From: Nymphalis io
Taxonomy: Eukaryota; Arthropoda; Insecta; Lepidoptera; Nymphalidae
Direction of reading: 5' to 3'
Length of the DNA stretch: 64,000 nucleotides
Assembly (NCBI RefSeq): GCF_905147045.1
Contig: NC_065888.1
Location: 10,235,001-10,299,000, forward strand
Shown here one piece after another: positions 22,610 to 33,915 of the stretch. The notes beneath the pieces are model-generated. The model made no database searches, had not been told where the DNA came from, and saw only the letters and a program-made list of their open reading frames with translations. A program made the position numbers and the translations under genes. How positions within the stretch are numbered: position 1 is the first letter of the stretch; the number at the start of each line of letters is the position of its first letter.

Positions 22610-25051
22610 TTGCATGCAAACATTTTATACATGTTTGATATTATATACGAGTGACATAAACGTATTGTAGGTTCTATATTTAAAATAACAATGTTAAAGT
22701 TGTTAAATTCACATGAAAATATATAATAGATACACAAAATTTGTACTTTTTTAAATACATATCTACGCTAAAGGAGTTAAAAATAGTATAGTATAGTCTG
22801 CCAGTATCACGTATAATAACGATGACACGTAGAAGATTAATTATTTTCAAAATCCACATGAAATTCTGTCAAGGGCGCAGAAAAAGACATAGCGTAATAC
22901 CTACTAGTAATAACACTTAATTTTTAATAACAAAAAAAAATTCACGTTCAATGGACTGTAAGTTAATTATTAAAAAACATCAATTGTCAATAAAAATATA
23001 ACATTCACGATTCGCAATAAGAAAATTCTGTCAATTTACTGTAATTTTTTTGCGTAGTGAACATATTTTTTTAAAAGAATATATTTTTCATTTCGTTCAA
23101 AAACTGCTCCATATCAACAATATCTGACAGACAATGTTTACGTTTATATTGCGAAAACGAATATTACATCTCGATAAATGATTAGTTACTTTTAAAAAAA
23201 ATACTTTTTAAAATTTTAGTGATCAGTGAATTTAAATAACCCTTGAATGTGATCCTGGATTTCTGGGAAGCTTATATAAAGTTTTGATAGACTATTTTAT
23301 TGTAGGATAGCTATATAAATTATACACTATTTCAGCTAAAAAAATGTACATATGAATATGGTTAGTATTTTACATAATAATTTTTTTAATGAAGGGTGTT
23401 CCGTGAAACCCGCCGTGAGAAAAAAAAACCATTACGTATCTCATTTTCTAAATTGCTGATCAACAACTCATGATATGCGGCCATTATGGACCTTAGTTTC
23501 ATTTTGTTGATCTTGCAAAAGTAATGGGTCAAAGTAAATTATTGAAATTTCACTTAGAAAATTTGTTTTAGATATTAAAACACGACCACGATTTTTTTCT
23601 ATCGACAAAGCATGCCTCCATTAGATCAGGTTAACTTTAGTTGCTATGATTATACAGTTTAATAATATAACGCTTCTTTGCCTAAACTAAAAATGAAAAA
23701 ATACCCCACCGAAATTCAGTGTAAAACTTTTTTTAACCTTTATACCTTGGCCCATAAACGATTTTTTATATAGTTCATTAGACAATGACTGAATTTGAAG
23801 AAAATCTTTTACCAGGCTATCAGAAAATAATTTAATTATTATTAATTATGATATGAAGCAGGATAAGAGAAAAAATTAAATGCATAGCAAATATCTGATT
23901 TGACTATCTGAAGCAAATGAAACCCAATAGAATCTTATACATTTAAATGTCAAGAAATATATTTAAATAAAGTCATCTACAATATTTCGATTTATAATAA
24001 ACGGTATAAAAAAATTAACAAAATCGAACATGAAGTATTGATGATTCTAAAACACAGTAAGAATTTACGACATGCAGGTGTGTTCGCTTAGAACGTCGTT
24101 GCGGCACAATCGCCCGACAATATGTTATTGGGCCTGTTGTTATTGGACCATTTATCTGCAACTGCAGCTGTCATTTGTTGGGTTCCCGTAGCAAACTGAC
24201 ATTAATACATTTCATTTTATTTCTATTCTTTTAACTTGTCTTCACCCGAATACTATTTATGCACGAATGTTTAACATTTACGTCGGACACGCAAATAGTA
24301 GTAGTTTTATAGATAATAAATAAATAATAATAATAAATAAATAAATAGCGCTTGAAATTACGTTGTCCCCTTGCGTCGCTATCTTTTCGAAAACTATTAT
24401 TACTAGTAACTATAACTGTAATTTTGCTTTGTAATATTTTTTAAAATTATTAATATAAGAATTTTAAATATTCGGAATCGTAAAAACTAGTAAACTTGTA
24501 AAATCCAAATGTGTTTGTTTGATTTTTTAATTGATATGTTGGTAAATTTACATAGTTTCTCGTACCACGTTAATTATATGGATAAGATATCAGTCGAAAA
24601 TCAGACACGCCAAGAGTTACCTTCAACATGAGCAGCCTGGCAGTTAGTGTGAAAATCTTTAGAATAAATAAATATCAAACAGGAACCTCGACATTTGAAA
24701 ACATTTAATTAGTATAAACATGCTGAATATCAAAATTACCATTAAATTAAACAACATAATATATTTTATTTTATTTGAGTTTGCCATTCCTTGTAAACAA
24801 ACAAAATAATGGTATCCAAAAATAATTCGATTAAAAAAAAAAAAGGATAATAAGGCAGGCCATATAGCTCGGAACTCGCCACGTAAATTGCCGTCGACAA
24901 CATCACGCTGCACTCAATGAAAACAAAAAGGGTTCCCGTTAAAGGCAATGAAATTCCCAAGTTGAGATTGGGCTTGAAATTGAATTGATGCCAAAAAAAT
25001 ATACATTATCACGCACCAGGACTTAAATGCTTTTATTACAAACAGAGCAAA
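22610..25051. other. AT-rich noncoding DNA
   Basis: No gene is seen. Block 23395-23780 is moderately complex and unrecognised. The patch 24060-24200 is of higher GC and contains a CAGCTG E-box-like hexamer near 24162. A run of AATA/ATA units lies at about 24317-24347. Confidence 0.4.
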
Positions 25052-25313
25052 ACTTTTTTTTTTATATAGCATAGGAAGGCGGACGAGCATATGGGCCACC
25101 TGATGATAAGTGGTTACCAACGCCCATAGACATTGGCATTGTTAGAAATGTTAACCATCGCTTACATCCCCAATGCGAATACAACCTTGGGAACTAAGAT
25201 ATTAAGTCTCTTGTGCCTGTAATTACATTGGCTCACTCACCCTTCAAACTGGAACACAACAACACCAAGTACTACTGTTTTGCGGTACCTGTGCGGTGCG
25301 GTGGGTGGTACCT
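25052..25313 (-). repeat. A-tailed repeat family, tandem copy 1
   Basis: The plus strand starts with a T-run (25054-25064), which is the A-tail of the minus-strand sense copy, then runs through aggaaggcggacgagcatat, gggccacctgatgataagtg and accatcgcttacatcccc to tgttttgcggtacc, where it is cut short. A second copy in the same orientation follows directly. Confidence 0.85.
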
Positions 25314-25624
25314 TTATTTTTATAGATTTTTTTATAGAATAGGAAGGCGGACGAGCATATGGGCCACCTGATGATAAGTGGTCACCAACACTCATAGACA
25401 TTGGCATTGTAAGAAATGTTGACCATAGCTTACATTGCCAATGCGCCACCAACTTTGGGAACAAAGATGTTATGTGCCTTGTAATGCTTGTGCCTGTAAT
25501 TACACTGGCTCACTCACCCTTCAAACCGGAACACAACAATACCAAGTACTGCTGTTTTGCGGTAGAACATCTGATGAGTGGATGGTACCTACCCAGACAA
25601 GCATGCACTAAGCTCTACCACCAG
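25314..25624 (-). repeat. A-tailed repeat family, tandem copy 2
   Basis: Full-length copy in the same orientation as its neighbour. T-run near 25327-25333, then aggaaggcggacgagcatat through gatgagtggatggtacctac to taccaccag at the sense 5' end. The protein frames drawn across it (25237-25464 and 25472-25708) are chance frames of the repeat. Confidence 0.85.
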
Positions 25625-25689
25625 TTTTCTATCACCAGATTGACTTTAGAATTTAACACATCTACTCAAGTTCTCAAAATCGTTTTCTC

Positions 25690-25920
25690 GACGTGTCAAC
25701 TTGGGTGACGTTTCACTCACGGTAGCATGCGAAAGCGATCCCGTGGCGCTCCTCGTTAAGACGGAAAGGGTTCCGCTGGATTTTTAGTGGATATTCCAAT
25801 GTTCGGGGCGCACTCGCCCGAACACCGGCAAGCCCTACATACTCCCCCCCCCCACTGTTCCCGTGGGGGAAGTGCGTAACACGTTTTTCCAGCCTTAAAA
25901 AAAAGTGGCCTTTCACAATT
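25690..25920. mobile_element. GC-rich retrotransposon fragment
   Basis: A sharply GC-rich island in AT-rich surroundings, with agacggaaagggttccgctg, gttcggggcgcactcgcccg and a run of 10 or more C near 25845-25858. Such blocks occur in lepidopteran non-LTR retrotransposons. I recognise the text as a widespread lepidopteran repeat but cannot fix family or strand. The open frame at 25713-25916 (minus) is probably incidental. Confidence 0.55.
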
Positions 25921-25929
25921 GAGCTTGTC

Positions 25930-26540
25930 CGTCCCCTGGAACTATCATCAGATCTTCAGGTCTTTTATCATCATAATAACTAACAGACTCAATAAAGTTA
26001 ATACTTTATTATATTTTTATTAACATACTTTTCTTGTGATGATAACAGCTGTCAATACAAACAAAAAAAAAAGTCAGGGATGATTGGGTTTAAATAATCT
26101 TACGATATAATTTCAAAAGTTTCGTAAATGTTGCCAACATACTTAAGATTTTAAAAGTTTCTGATGGTTCTGAGTAAATTCAATTAATTTCACGGAATAA
26201 AGGAGACTCCGTTTTATAAATTACAAATGCATTCAGAGTATTTTTCCCACAAGAAATCTGTAATTAGTGTATGGCTGAGAACAACTTCTGCTAAATTGAT
26301 TTTCTTTATCCACATATAAAATATTAACATTTACATTAATATAAGTATGACAATAATTTGATTCTTTTTTCATTTTTAATTAAAAGAGGTTTCAAACTCT
26401 TCCAGCAAAATTGAATAAAAAATAAAAACAATAAGCTGATTTAAAAATATTATTTTGATGGTTTTGGGCTTTACATGAATATAAATATATTATATATATT
26501 ACATATATAAATATACTTAATTTGTTGGGTTTCATCCCTG
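25930..26540. other. AT-rich noncoding DNA
   Basis: No gene or recognised repeat; A/T-rich with TA-rich runs near 26480-26510. Confidence 0.45.
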
Positions 26541-26544
26541 ATTT

Positions 26545-26605
26545 AAAAAGGGTACAAGACAGACAAAAGAAGTTACTTTCGCACTATTAGCATAAGTATA
26601 GTTAA
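26545..26605 (+). repeat. Short LINE-tail remnant
   Basis: The text gacagacaaaagaagttact followed by ttcgcactattagcataagt resembles the end of the tttcgcatttataatatta tails seen elsewhere. Short and uncertain. Confidence 0.3.
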
Positions 26606-27106
26606 AACGTTTTATTAAGTCTATATCTAAGTACTTATAGCTCTGTGGGAAAAATATTTTCTTCATAATTTACTTATATTAATTTCCTTTGATTAAGTTT
26701 ATAGTAATTAAAAGAATAGTTGGCAACGGCGGCAAAAATATCCGGACGTTAATTCTCGTTACACTGAACACCGACCTACTGCCCCATGCCAGCACAAATA
26801 AATGATTAGCGAAATTAACTCAATTTACGGCTATTTTCATGTCTTAGCCTTTGGAAATGAATATGAATGAGTTTTAATTTCCTTAAAGCATAATAATGCA
26901 TGCTATCTTACTATTTGTGACGATATTAAAAAGTTCCGACAGAGTTCTTTCTATTCAGAGGGCAGCTAATGGCGGCAAACACGAATTATTTTACAGCCAC
27001 TGGTTTTTATTTGAAAAGTAATTATTCAAATTCCTTTTTTATACATCCACTGTTTTAAATGTTTATTTGTTGTTGTCCTTCCTTGTGTATAAGACTGCAG
27101 ATACAG
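26606..27106. other. AT-rich noncoding DNA
   Basis: Nothing recognised, apart from a moderately complex patch at 26720-26800. Confidence 0.45.
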
Positions 27107-27398
27107 AGCTGAGATGACCTAGTGTATAAAACCCGTAAATCTTAATTGATGATCGCAGGTTCAAACGCAGGCAAACACCGCTGAATATCCATGTATATAA
27201 TTTATGTTTGTAATTCATTTCGTGTTCGATGGTATAAGAAAACCTGCATGTTTCTCATTTCTAAAATTTCTGCTACCATGTGTATTCCCTCCCTTCAAGC
27301 CGCATTGGATGAGCGTGGTTAAATAAGCTCCAAAAACCTCCTCAAAGGGAAAGAAGGCCTTAGCCCAGCAGTAGGACAGTCACAGGCTCTTACTTTAC
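27107..27398 (+). repeat. Metulj-like SINE, nearly full length, diverged
   Basis: In order: head ctgagatgacctagtgtata, taaatcttaattgatgatcg, B-box caggttcaaacgcagg, aagaaaacctgcatgtttct, gccgcattggatgagcgtgg, aataagctccaaaaacctcc and ttagcccagcagtaggacag. All segments of the SINE are present, with scattered substitutions. Confidence 0.8.
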
Positions 27399-27402
27399 TT
27401 TT

Positions 27403-27472
27403 TTTATCCAGAAGCTTTAAGTTCAATTCCCGCGTCGGATCAATTAAAAAGTAATTAAGTTTTTTAATGGCG
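27403..27472 (+). repeat. Third SINE family, short fragment
   Basis: Just after the Metulj-like copy, ctttaagttcaattcccgcg followed by tcggatcaattaaaaagtaa matches the B-box and linker of the SINE at 39055-39395 (ctgggttcaattttcaggtc, cggaccagtaaaaagttatt). Confidence 0.5.
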
Positions 27473-28814
27473 TTGGATTTATGCAAAAAAATAACCACCA
27501 AGTTCCCTGTCGGTTTCTCTCCATAACGTCTACATTGCAAATTGGTGGTACATTTTAAATGTTATTGATCTTATATACTGAATATTCTCAAGTGCTTCTA
27601 AAAGATTATCTAAATATATTTTTTTATTTTGATTTGATCAAAGTCTGATCTGTTTCTGTAACAATATTTTTTCATTATAAATATTTTTTCTGTAAAAATT
27701 TTACCAAAAAAATCCATAGCTGATTACACTGAAAGTCCTGACTGATATTACAAATTGATACCTTTACGCAGCCCCAACACATAACAGAGAGCATGTATTC
27801 TGAATAGCAATTGGTTCGGTTTCTTAAGGTCTCATATCTTTTATTTCGTCTCAGGTGAATTTTTTTATTCGTAATGATTTATTAATTTAATACATTTCTA
27901 TTAACGTCATGTGACAATAAATTTTGGAAATATGTCTCTACCAGATGCCTAGTAAATATTACAATGACATAAATATCCTTTAAAAATGTAATTCAAAATT
28001 AGGTATATTCTTAATATTATTAGTTAAATAAAAACTTTGATGTATCCAAATATAAAATTTGGATATATCAAAAATAACAATAAAATAAGTTAATATTCAC
28101 CGTAAATTGAAGAACAGAATATGGTTTAAAACACCTTATTTTCGTAAGTGTAACTTTATAGCGTCATTTCCAATATCTTAGCAAATACTGCCGCACGTGA
28201 TGATGACCAGCTGTAAAAAAGTAATTTCGGTAAGGTGAGGTCGCTCGTAAACTGTTGAAGGTATAATATGTGGGTACAAGATAAAGCGATGAAAACACGT
28301 TTTTGCTGTTACTTTATATATTTATTAATGATCGTTACAAGAATTATTAAAGTGCTCGAAAAGTCCAGACAGTTGTTATCTGTTTTTAGACAAAATACAA
28401 ATATTAGACAAATAATAGATTTTAAATACTGAATGCGAGGAAACACAAAAATGTTTTCAAAATAATAATATTAGCATATAAATAATATAAACATAATTTG
28501 TAAACTTTTTCAATTATAACTTTTAATAGCACGTTTCTCTTAATTTTCTCAGAGCAATAGAATAATTTGATTCCAAGAAATGTTTGCAACATTACGTAAA
28601 GTTTGATAAAATTCGTTGAAAAGACCCGAATGAAATACGCTTGCTTCTATTAGGATTACAAATATGTATTCTTGGCAGACGGAATTAGTGAATATAAACA
28701 TTTATTTCACATATGTATATATATCAATTAGAATAAAGGCAAACCAAAAGCAAAACATCTGGTCAAATATTGCACATATAAGAATTAGACTTAAAATATA
28801 GACTTAGCCAGATT
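27473..28814. other. AT-rich noncoding DNA
   Basis: No gene is seen. A small hairpin lies at 28036-28072. The rest is AT-rich and unremarkable. Confidence 0.45.
28036..28072. repeat. 16-bp hairpin with 5-base loop
   Basis: Arms 28036-28051 and 28057-28072 pair throughout, with one G opposite T. AT-rich (tttgatgtatccaaat), so partly expected by chance. Shorter than a typical pre-miRNA. Confidence 0.6.
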
Positions 28815-29028
28815 TATATTTAATTAAATTTGTGATTATAATTCATCTTGTGCTATACGGTGAAGGCAAACATTGTGAATAAACCTGCATGTGTCTATTT
28901 TCACTGAAATTCTGCTACATGTGTATTCCACCAACCCGCAATGGAGCAGCGTTGTGGAATAAGCTCCATACCTTTTTCAAAAGGGAGAAAAGGCCTTAAC
29001 CCAGCAGTGGGACATTCACAGGCTGTTA
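28815..29028 (+). repeat. Metulj-like SINE, 5'-truncated
   Basis: The copy lacks the tRNA-like head and starts at tttgtgattataattcatct. It continues with acggtgaaggcaaacat, aaacctgcatgtgtct, ccaacccgcaatggagcagc and cccagcagtgggacattcac. It is close to the intact copies in the part that is kept. Confidence 0.85.
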
Positions 29029-29129
29029 AAGATTTATATTTAGGTAGAATATAGACGTTAAACACCAACAATTATTTAACAGAAACATCCACAAATATAC
29101 ACACACCAATATTTGACAGATTATTTTGG

Positions 29130-29226
29130 AAATTAGTGTTATTAATTATTTTTTTTGTATCTCAATTATATGGACCTTTTTTGTCTGAAAATAAATGATT
29201 ATTATTATATTATTATTATTATTAAA
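29130..29226 (+). repeat. LINE 3' end with ATT-repeat tail
   Basis: The text tttttttgtatctcaattat ... gtctgaaaataaatgattat followed by about eight ATT units is the form of the 3' end of some lepidopteran LINEs. No coding part is attached. Confidence 0.4.
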
Positions 29227-29799
29227 AATGTTGTCACAATTAAAATGGAAAGGTCTCCTATATACCCAACCTCAAGACATTTACTTCATAATATTTAAAG
29301 TGTACCTTTAGGACTCCGAAACAACAAAACATATGGTCAGAGGTAAAACAATGTAGGTATTTAATAAATTCTTAATTTAAATCTCATTCAATAGATAAAA
29401 ACAGGCGTTAATTAAATGCTTCGAGAAAAACTCATACAAAACAAAATGGTCATACTCGTAATTGTGAAATTTGTCTTTACAAATTCTATTTATATTTTCT
29501 TATTTCATTTATTATAATTTGTTGCAATATGTTAAGTTCCAGAAGTAGGGAATGAGGGACTATGAATGCAACAAATAATTTGCTCAACGCTCTAGGGCTT
29601 TGAGAAGCCACTTTGAATTCATATGCGAGTTAATTAGAGGAGAAATGTTAACATGCAAGTTACATGTGTGTGATGTGTCGTTGTTTTAAGGTCTTTGTTA
29701 TTGTTAACTTATATTTCTATGTACAATAAAATGCTACGGTAAACTATTACACGTGTATTAATAGACAGATAAAAGTATATTCATTTTAATTACATTTCA
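29227..29799. other. AT-rich noncoding DNA
   Basis: No gene or recognised repeat. Confidence 0.45.
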
Positions 29800-29937
29800 A
29801 GTGGGTCATTCACAACAGCAAATGTATTAAATATTAACTATCCCTTGCATCGTCAATGTTATGTACCTAGTGCCTATAGTCACAATGACTCACTCACCCT
29901 CCAAACAAGTACACACTAATATTAAGTATTACTGAAA
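29800..29937 (-). repeat. A-tailed repeat family, internally deleted copy
   Basis: Plus-strand text tgggtcattcacaacagcaaa, tattaactatcccttgcatc, gactcactcaccctccaaac and attaagtattactg follows the family order with a deletion in the middle. Confidence 0.55.
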
Positions 29938-29944
29938 TATGCAG

Positions 29945-30065
29945 GTTGCTTAACTATAAGAAAACCTGCAGGTTTCTTTACAATTTCTCTCCTTAACACC
30001 GATTACGAGATAAATTATAAACACTAATTAAACATGCAAACACGCCCAGAAACACCTGAATAATA
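29945..30065 (-). repeat. Metulj-like SINE fragment
   Basis: The plus strand shows aacctgcaggtttcttt, accgattacgagataaatta taaacac and a cgcccagaaacacctgaat stretch, the reverse complement of the SINE middle. Diverged. Confidence 0.4.
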
Positions 30066-30196
30066 CATTCCTTCTCATACTCACGATTTTGTCAATACTC
30101 CCAGAACATAACTTAAAACTAAATTTAACAAAACTTATACATTTGAAAATGGTTGAAAAATATCTAAATTGCACTTAAATATATTCAGAACGAATA

Positions 30197-30269
30197 CCCT
30201 GGGAACGAGGACGTGCGCTATTGTGGAACGCCACATTAGTTAGCACATTGGCCACGTCTCATCCCAGGG
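30197..30269. repeat. GC-rich imperfect inverted repeat
   Basis: Arms 30197-30215 and 30253-30269 pair as ccctggga ... gacgtg against cacgtc ... tcccaggg with two unpaired bases. The 37-base interior is also non-repetitive. The block is GC-richer than its surroundings and of unknown origin. Confidence 0.6.
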
Positions 30270-30967
30270 AAACAACATTAAACACTAGAGCCGAACACTG
30301 CTCCCGGCGCTTTAGTTTGTAAATATATTAGTATGATAATATTTAAAATGATAGAAGATAGTATTATATAATTTAAAAAGAATATTTAATTAAAAATATT
30401 AGTTTTGCGTTCCTCATACTTCAAACATTTGGAACTTGGATTGAATGCACAAAAAATTAACTCAATACTAAAACATATAACCCGGTTTATTGTGTCCACT
30501 CTTTTAGGAGGGCTATTTTATTTCCGCCCAAACAATAGGAAGTGCGATTCAACAGCAAGCCTTTATTTTACCATTCCACGCGTGATTATATGGTGATTTA
30601 TACAGTAGCTATTTATAATTATTATTTGTATAAACTCTCAAAGTAAACAACTCATAAATAAAAATGATCATTCATCAAAATAAACCAATAATAATATCAC
30701 AAATATGAAAAACGGAATACTTTTGTTCAAGTTCATTTATATTAATACAACGAAGCTAAGTAATTATAAGTACTCAAAAAAGTAAACAGAATGCAAATTC
30801 TTAAGTTCTAAATTTTATCTTTTGTTAGCTTACGAGTATAATTTGATGACGACCCTGCAGCCTAAATATAGGTACAGCTTATTTCAAATATCTACATATT
30901 TCATATCAATTACAATTTCATATCTTGATATCTTATATATTGTTTATTACGGCATACAAGAAACAAC
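30270..30967. other. AT-rich noncoding DNA
   Basis: No gene seen. The plus-strand frame at 30405-30596 is not supported by any recognisable feature. Confidence 0.45.
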
Positions 30968-31155
30968 CGTAAATGTCCCACACCTGAGCTGAGGAGAAGA
31001 ACTTTGCGGCCCTTGCGGGCCGGCAAGGCGGGGACGGCTAGTACAGAACATTCTTCCCGACTATACTGGCCGTCGTCGCGTTTGGACTCTACTACCACTT
31101 ACCATCAGGTGGAGTAGAGTCATTTGCCATCCCGGGGCATATAAAAAAAAAAAAA
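30968..31155 (+). mobile_element. 3' end of a non-LTR retrotransposon with poly(A)
   Basis: GC-rich sequence (tgcggcccttgcgggccggc) leads into taccacttaccatcaggtgg, agagtcatttgccatccc and ggggcatat, then 13 A (31143-31155). I recognise this as the 3' UTR type of a lepidopteran LINE. The coding part is absent. The poly(A) joins directly to a minus-strand SINE. The minus-strand frame 30910-31098 is incidental. Confidence 0.7.
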
Positions 31156-31325
31156 GAGGCTCTCCTCTTAAGAGAGCCTTTGGAGCTTATTCCACCATAC
31201 TGCCCTAATGCGGGTTAGTGGATACATATATGGCAGAATTTCATTCGAGAAATGCAAGTTTCCTCGTAATGTTTTCCTTTACCGCCATGCACGAGATAAA
31301 TTATAAGCACAAATATATAAAATTA
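31156..31325 (-). repeat. Metulj-like SINE, truncated, abutting LINE poly(A)
   Basis: The plus strand reads gaggctctcctcttaagaga, gcttattccaccatactgcc, gcgggttagtggatacat, ttttcctttaccgccatgca and cgagataaattataagcac. This is the SINE 3' half; the tRNA-like head is lost. Confidence 0.75.
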
Positions 31326-31939
31326 GTAGTTTGTATCAGTAATAAATAACTCTAAAGATGTTAATATATTCTTATTTTATGTGAGAAAGCCTTATAAAAT
31401 ACACGTTTCAAGCTAGTTTAATTTGACGTTTAAGGCTGCTAATTAGAATGTTTTACTAGGACGCCTGGGGAAACTAAAGTATTTAAAAGTCATTAACTAG
31501 CGCTAAGAACCTATAAAAAGTTCTGTTAAATTAAAAATGGTCTAACATCTTCGTCTAGCAGTTTATTAGAAAAGTCAGTCAAGGGTGACTCTTACTCGAG
31601 CACAGTAGGTTTTGTACAATATTAATTAAGAAATATTATCGGCACAAACTCAATAAAATTGGGAACAATGTACATGATCAATGAACGTTATTAATTAACT
31701 TTGTTAAGATGTTATCGTTAAACTATTATTATTACAAAGACGGTAGTTTTGTTTATTTTCTCTGAATTGTCATAAATATGATTCTAAGTCGATTAAATAC
31801 AGACAAAAATACAAAAAATTCCGGAATAGCATATTTCTTTGTAAAGTTACTTTAAGCCTCAAGGGTCCAAAGAAAGTTTAATATTTAGACACGCGGCAGC
31901 GTGTCAAGCCAAGTTCAAGCTAACAGAACTGGCGAGCAG
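31326..31939. other. AT-rich noncoding DNA
   Basis: No gene or recognised repeat until the GC-rich block at 31940. Confidence 0.45.
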
Positions 31940-32405
31940 CACCGTTTTTTTTTTCTCGCAGTGGATACCTTCAGAAAGGTACCCAGGTCCTATGGGGGTG
32001 GAACCGGATTATGTGGGATTCTTACCCACTAAAACCACCAGTCGTCCTCAGCACGTATCGGAGAGGCTGCGGGATCGTGTTGATATAACGCATCCACGGC
32101 CTCTCCCGTGCTTTGCTCCACTCGTGGCTCGGCGGAGCTCTCATCAGGGGGCGAATCTCGCCAATCCCGCACTACTCGCTTGTGCGTATGGCAGCGCGAG
32201 GCCATCCCGGCTGCCGTCCTCCATAGGGCCGTCTGAAATAGGACACGTGAGGCCCCCACCTCACGCATCCACGGCCCCAGGGCTACGCCCTATCTTTTAA
32301 GCCCCGGGCGTCTGGGCTATGGGAGGGCCGAGACGACGCCGTCGTCGTCTCCGCCGAGCAGGATCGGCCCTTTTCCGTTCCCGCTCCGCCGTCTCCTTCT
32401 GGACC
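31940..32405 (-). mobile_element. GC-rich retrotransposon 3' segment
   Basis: A GC-rich island of about 460 bp between AT-rich flanks. The plus strand opens with a run of 10 T (about 31946-31955), so the sense strand is probably minus with the A-tail there. On the minus strand, a frame ending at 32029 (codons from 32268) has protein-like composition and ends in PIRAEDDWWF, then a stop; it may be the C-terminal end of a LINE open frame, followed by a roughly 80-bp 3' UTR. I recognise the text as a widespread lepidopteran element but cannot fix the clade. Upstream of 32268 on the minus strand, stops interrupt the frame. Confidence 0.55.
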
Positions 32406-33294
32406 ACTTACACTAAATATGTCAAATTAGGCTTATATATTGAGATTTGCGAAATACGTATGTACTCTCAATTTCATCAAATACAATTTTTATGTACTTA
32501 CATAAAAAAAATAAAACATGCTATTTCATATTTAGGATTTTATAAACCAACTAACTAATATTTAATTTTTCACAATTTCTCTTGTAGTTTTATTTATATA
32601 TGAAAATAACCAACGCTTAGGCCTAGTGACGCCTTTATATAAGATATTTGTAATTAGTATAGCAAACCCTTTAGACCCGAACATAATAATGCAATGCAAT
32701 GTTTATGCTAAATTTTGAAATATTTAGTAGCCATTAGTATTTTAGTAGCCACCTGGCTGCCGAATTAAAATGTTATATGGTACAAAGGTGAGTCTGAATT
32801 TATTTAAAATTCTTCGTTTCATTTTCTGATATGTCACTCATACTATTTTGGCATCCTGACTATAAGCGAGAACTTACGTGGAGGGAATAATATGGCCCAT
32901 ATTGGGGACGGTTATGTAGCACGCTATCAGCTCTACACTTATTTTACAGGATAGAATACGTATTGCTATTTCCCGTTTAATATTTAAGGAATTGCCAATT
33001 TATTAAAAACTCTATATAACTATTGCTACGATTGTATTATACATAACGGCATTAAGTTTCACCGCTTATTTATAATATGGTTACTTAACCTATTTTTTTG
33101 TATACAAACTGTGTTAGATTTTATTAATGATATAAGAAAATAATAACTCCAAAGCTGATCCAATGTTAGACAAATTATCGAAGGCTCTATTCCATTAGAT
33201 TATTGATTGATAATCTTATAGTATTAATTTAATATCTACCTTGGATTCTCATAATAGAATTAGCAAAATTAATTAAATTAATTTCAAGGTACTA
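32406..33294. other. AT-rich noncoding DNA
   Basis: No gene or recognised repeat. Confidence 0.45.
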
Positions 33295-33480
33295 AGATCT
33301 GAGATAACCTTTTATTACGCGATGAATCTTAACCGAAGATTACGCGTTTAAATCTGGGCAAGCTTCATTGAATTTGTGTGCTTTATTTATGGTAACATAT
33401 CATCTCATGTTTTGCGGTGAAATATATATCGTCCAACCTGCATTGGAGCAGTATGAATAAGCTCCAAGCATAGGACTGCT
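33295..33480 (+). repeat. Degraded Metulj-like SINE
   Basis: Landmarks gatgaatcttaaccgaagat, tttaaatctgggcaagcttc, atttgtgtgctttatttatg, tgttttgcggtgaa, aacctgcattggagcag and aataagctccaagcatagg are in the right order, with an internal deletion near 33425. Confidence 0.65.
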
Positions 33481-33630
33481 TTTGGGATTATTGGCTAACT
33501 TTTTCTTCGTGTCGCTTTCGACGAATTCCTTTCTTCTATATAAGTATACCAACTGCTCCGCGAGGTTCCTGATGCGTATTTCTGCTCCGCCTTCGTGAGT
33601 CATAGAAGTTATGTTTAATATGCACAATTC
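33480..33630 (-). pseudogene. Possible retrotransposon reverse transcriptase scrap
   Basis: The minus-strand frame reads SMTHEGGAEIRIRN and YRRKEFVESDTKKKLA. The spacing of G-EI-RI then a YRRKE segment is like the thumb region of RTE-type reverse transcriptases (G-EIRRRI ... K-F). The match is weak and the segment short, so this may be coincidence. The following codons run into SINE sequence. Confidence 0.25.
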
Positions 33631-33652
33631 TTGAGGAATATTCCTCAAGAAT
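33627..33652. repeat. Perfect 26-bp palindrome
   Basis: Each half is attcttgaggaat or its complement, with no loop. Flanking bases 33626 and 33653 do not pair. It lies at the upstream edge of the possible reverse transcriptase scrap. Confidence 0.85.
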
Positions 33653-33804
33653 CATCTATCAAATGAAAAAGATTTCTCAATTTGGACCGGTAGTTCAATA
33701 GGTTAGCGCGTTTAAAACAAGTTGGTTTATTGTTGGAAATAATCATGCCCTACGATACTGTCAGCTTAAAAAGTTGTTAATACCAAATTACTTGTACTTT
33801 CAAC

Positions 33805-33897
33805 GATTTCATAATATTAACATTAGTATGTAGGTGACGCAAAGCAACGAGTCTATCCCCTACGATAAACCAGCGCAACAAGCCTAAAGAAGTTTTC
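33805..33897 (+). repeat. Direct repeat, left copy
   Basis: Shares landmarks with 34396-34480: aacattagtatg or aacattagcata, gacgcaaagcaacgagt, tatcccctacga and aagaagttttcac. Probably the tail of an unnamed dispersed repeat; a shorter match is at about 430-462. Confidence 0.6.
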
Positions 33898-33915
33898 ACA
33901 TCAAAAATGTTAATA

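Noticed and set aside
25472..25708. 78-codon frame, and similar frames at 3949-4146 and 47781-47999
   Set aside because: The same peptide pattern recurs because these frames lie in copies of the A-tailed repeat; the frame is not kept in all copies.
33684..33710. tRNA-like stretch (tagttcaataggttagcgcg)
   Set aside because: It resembles an A-box region, but no B-box follows at tRNA spacing. At most it is a scrap of a SINE head.
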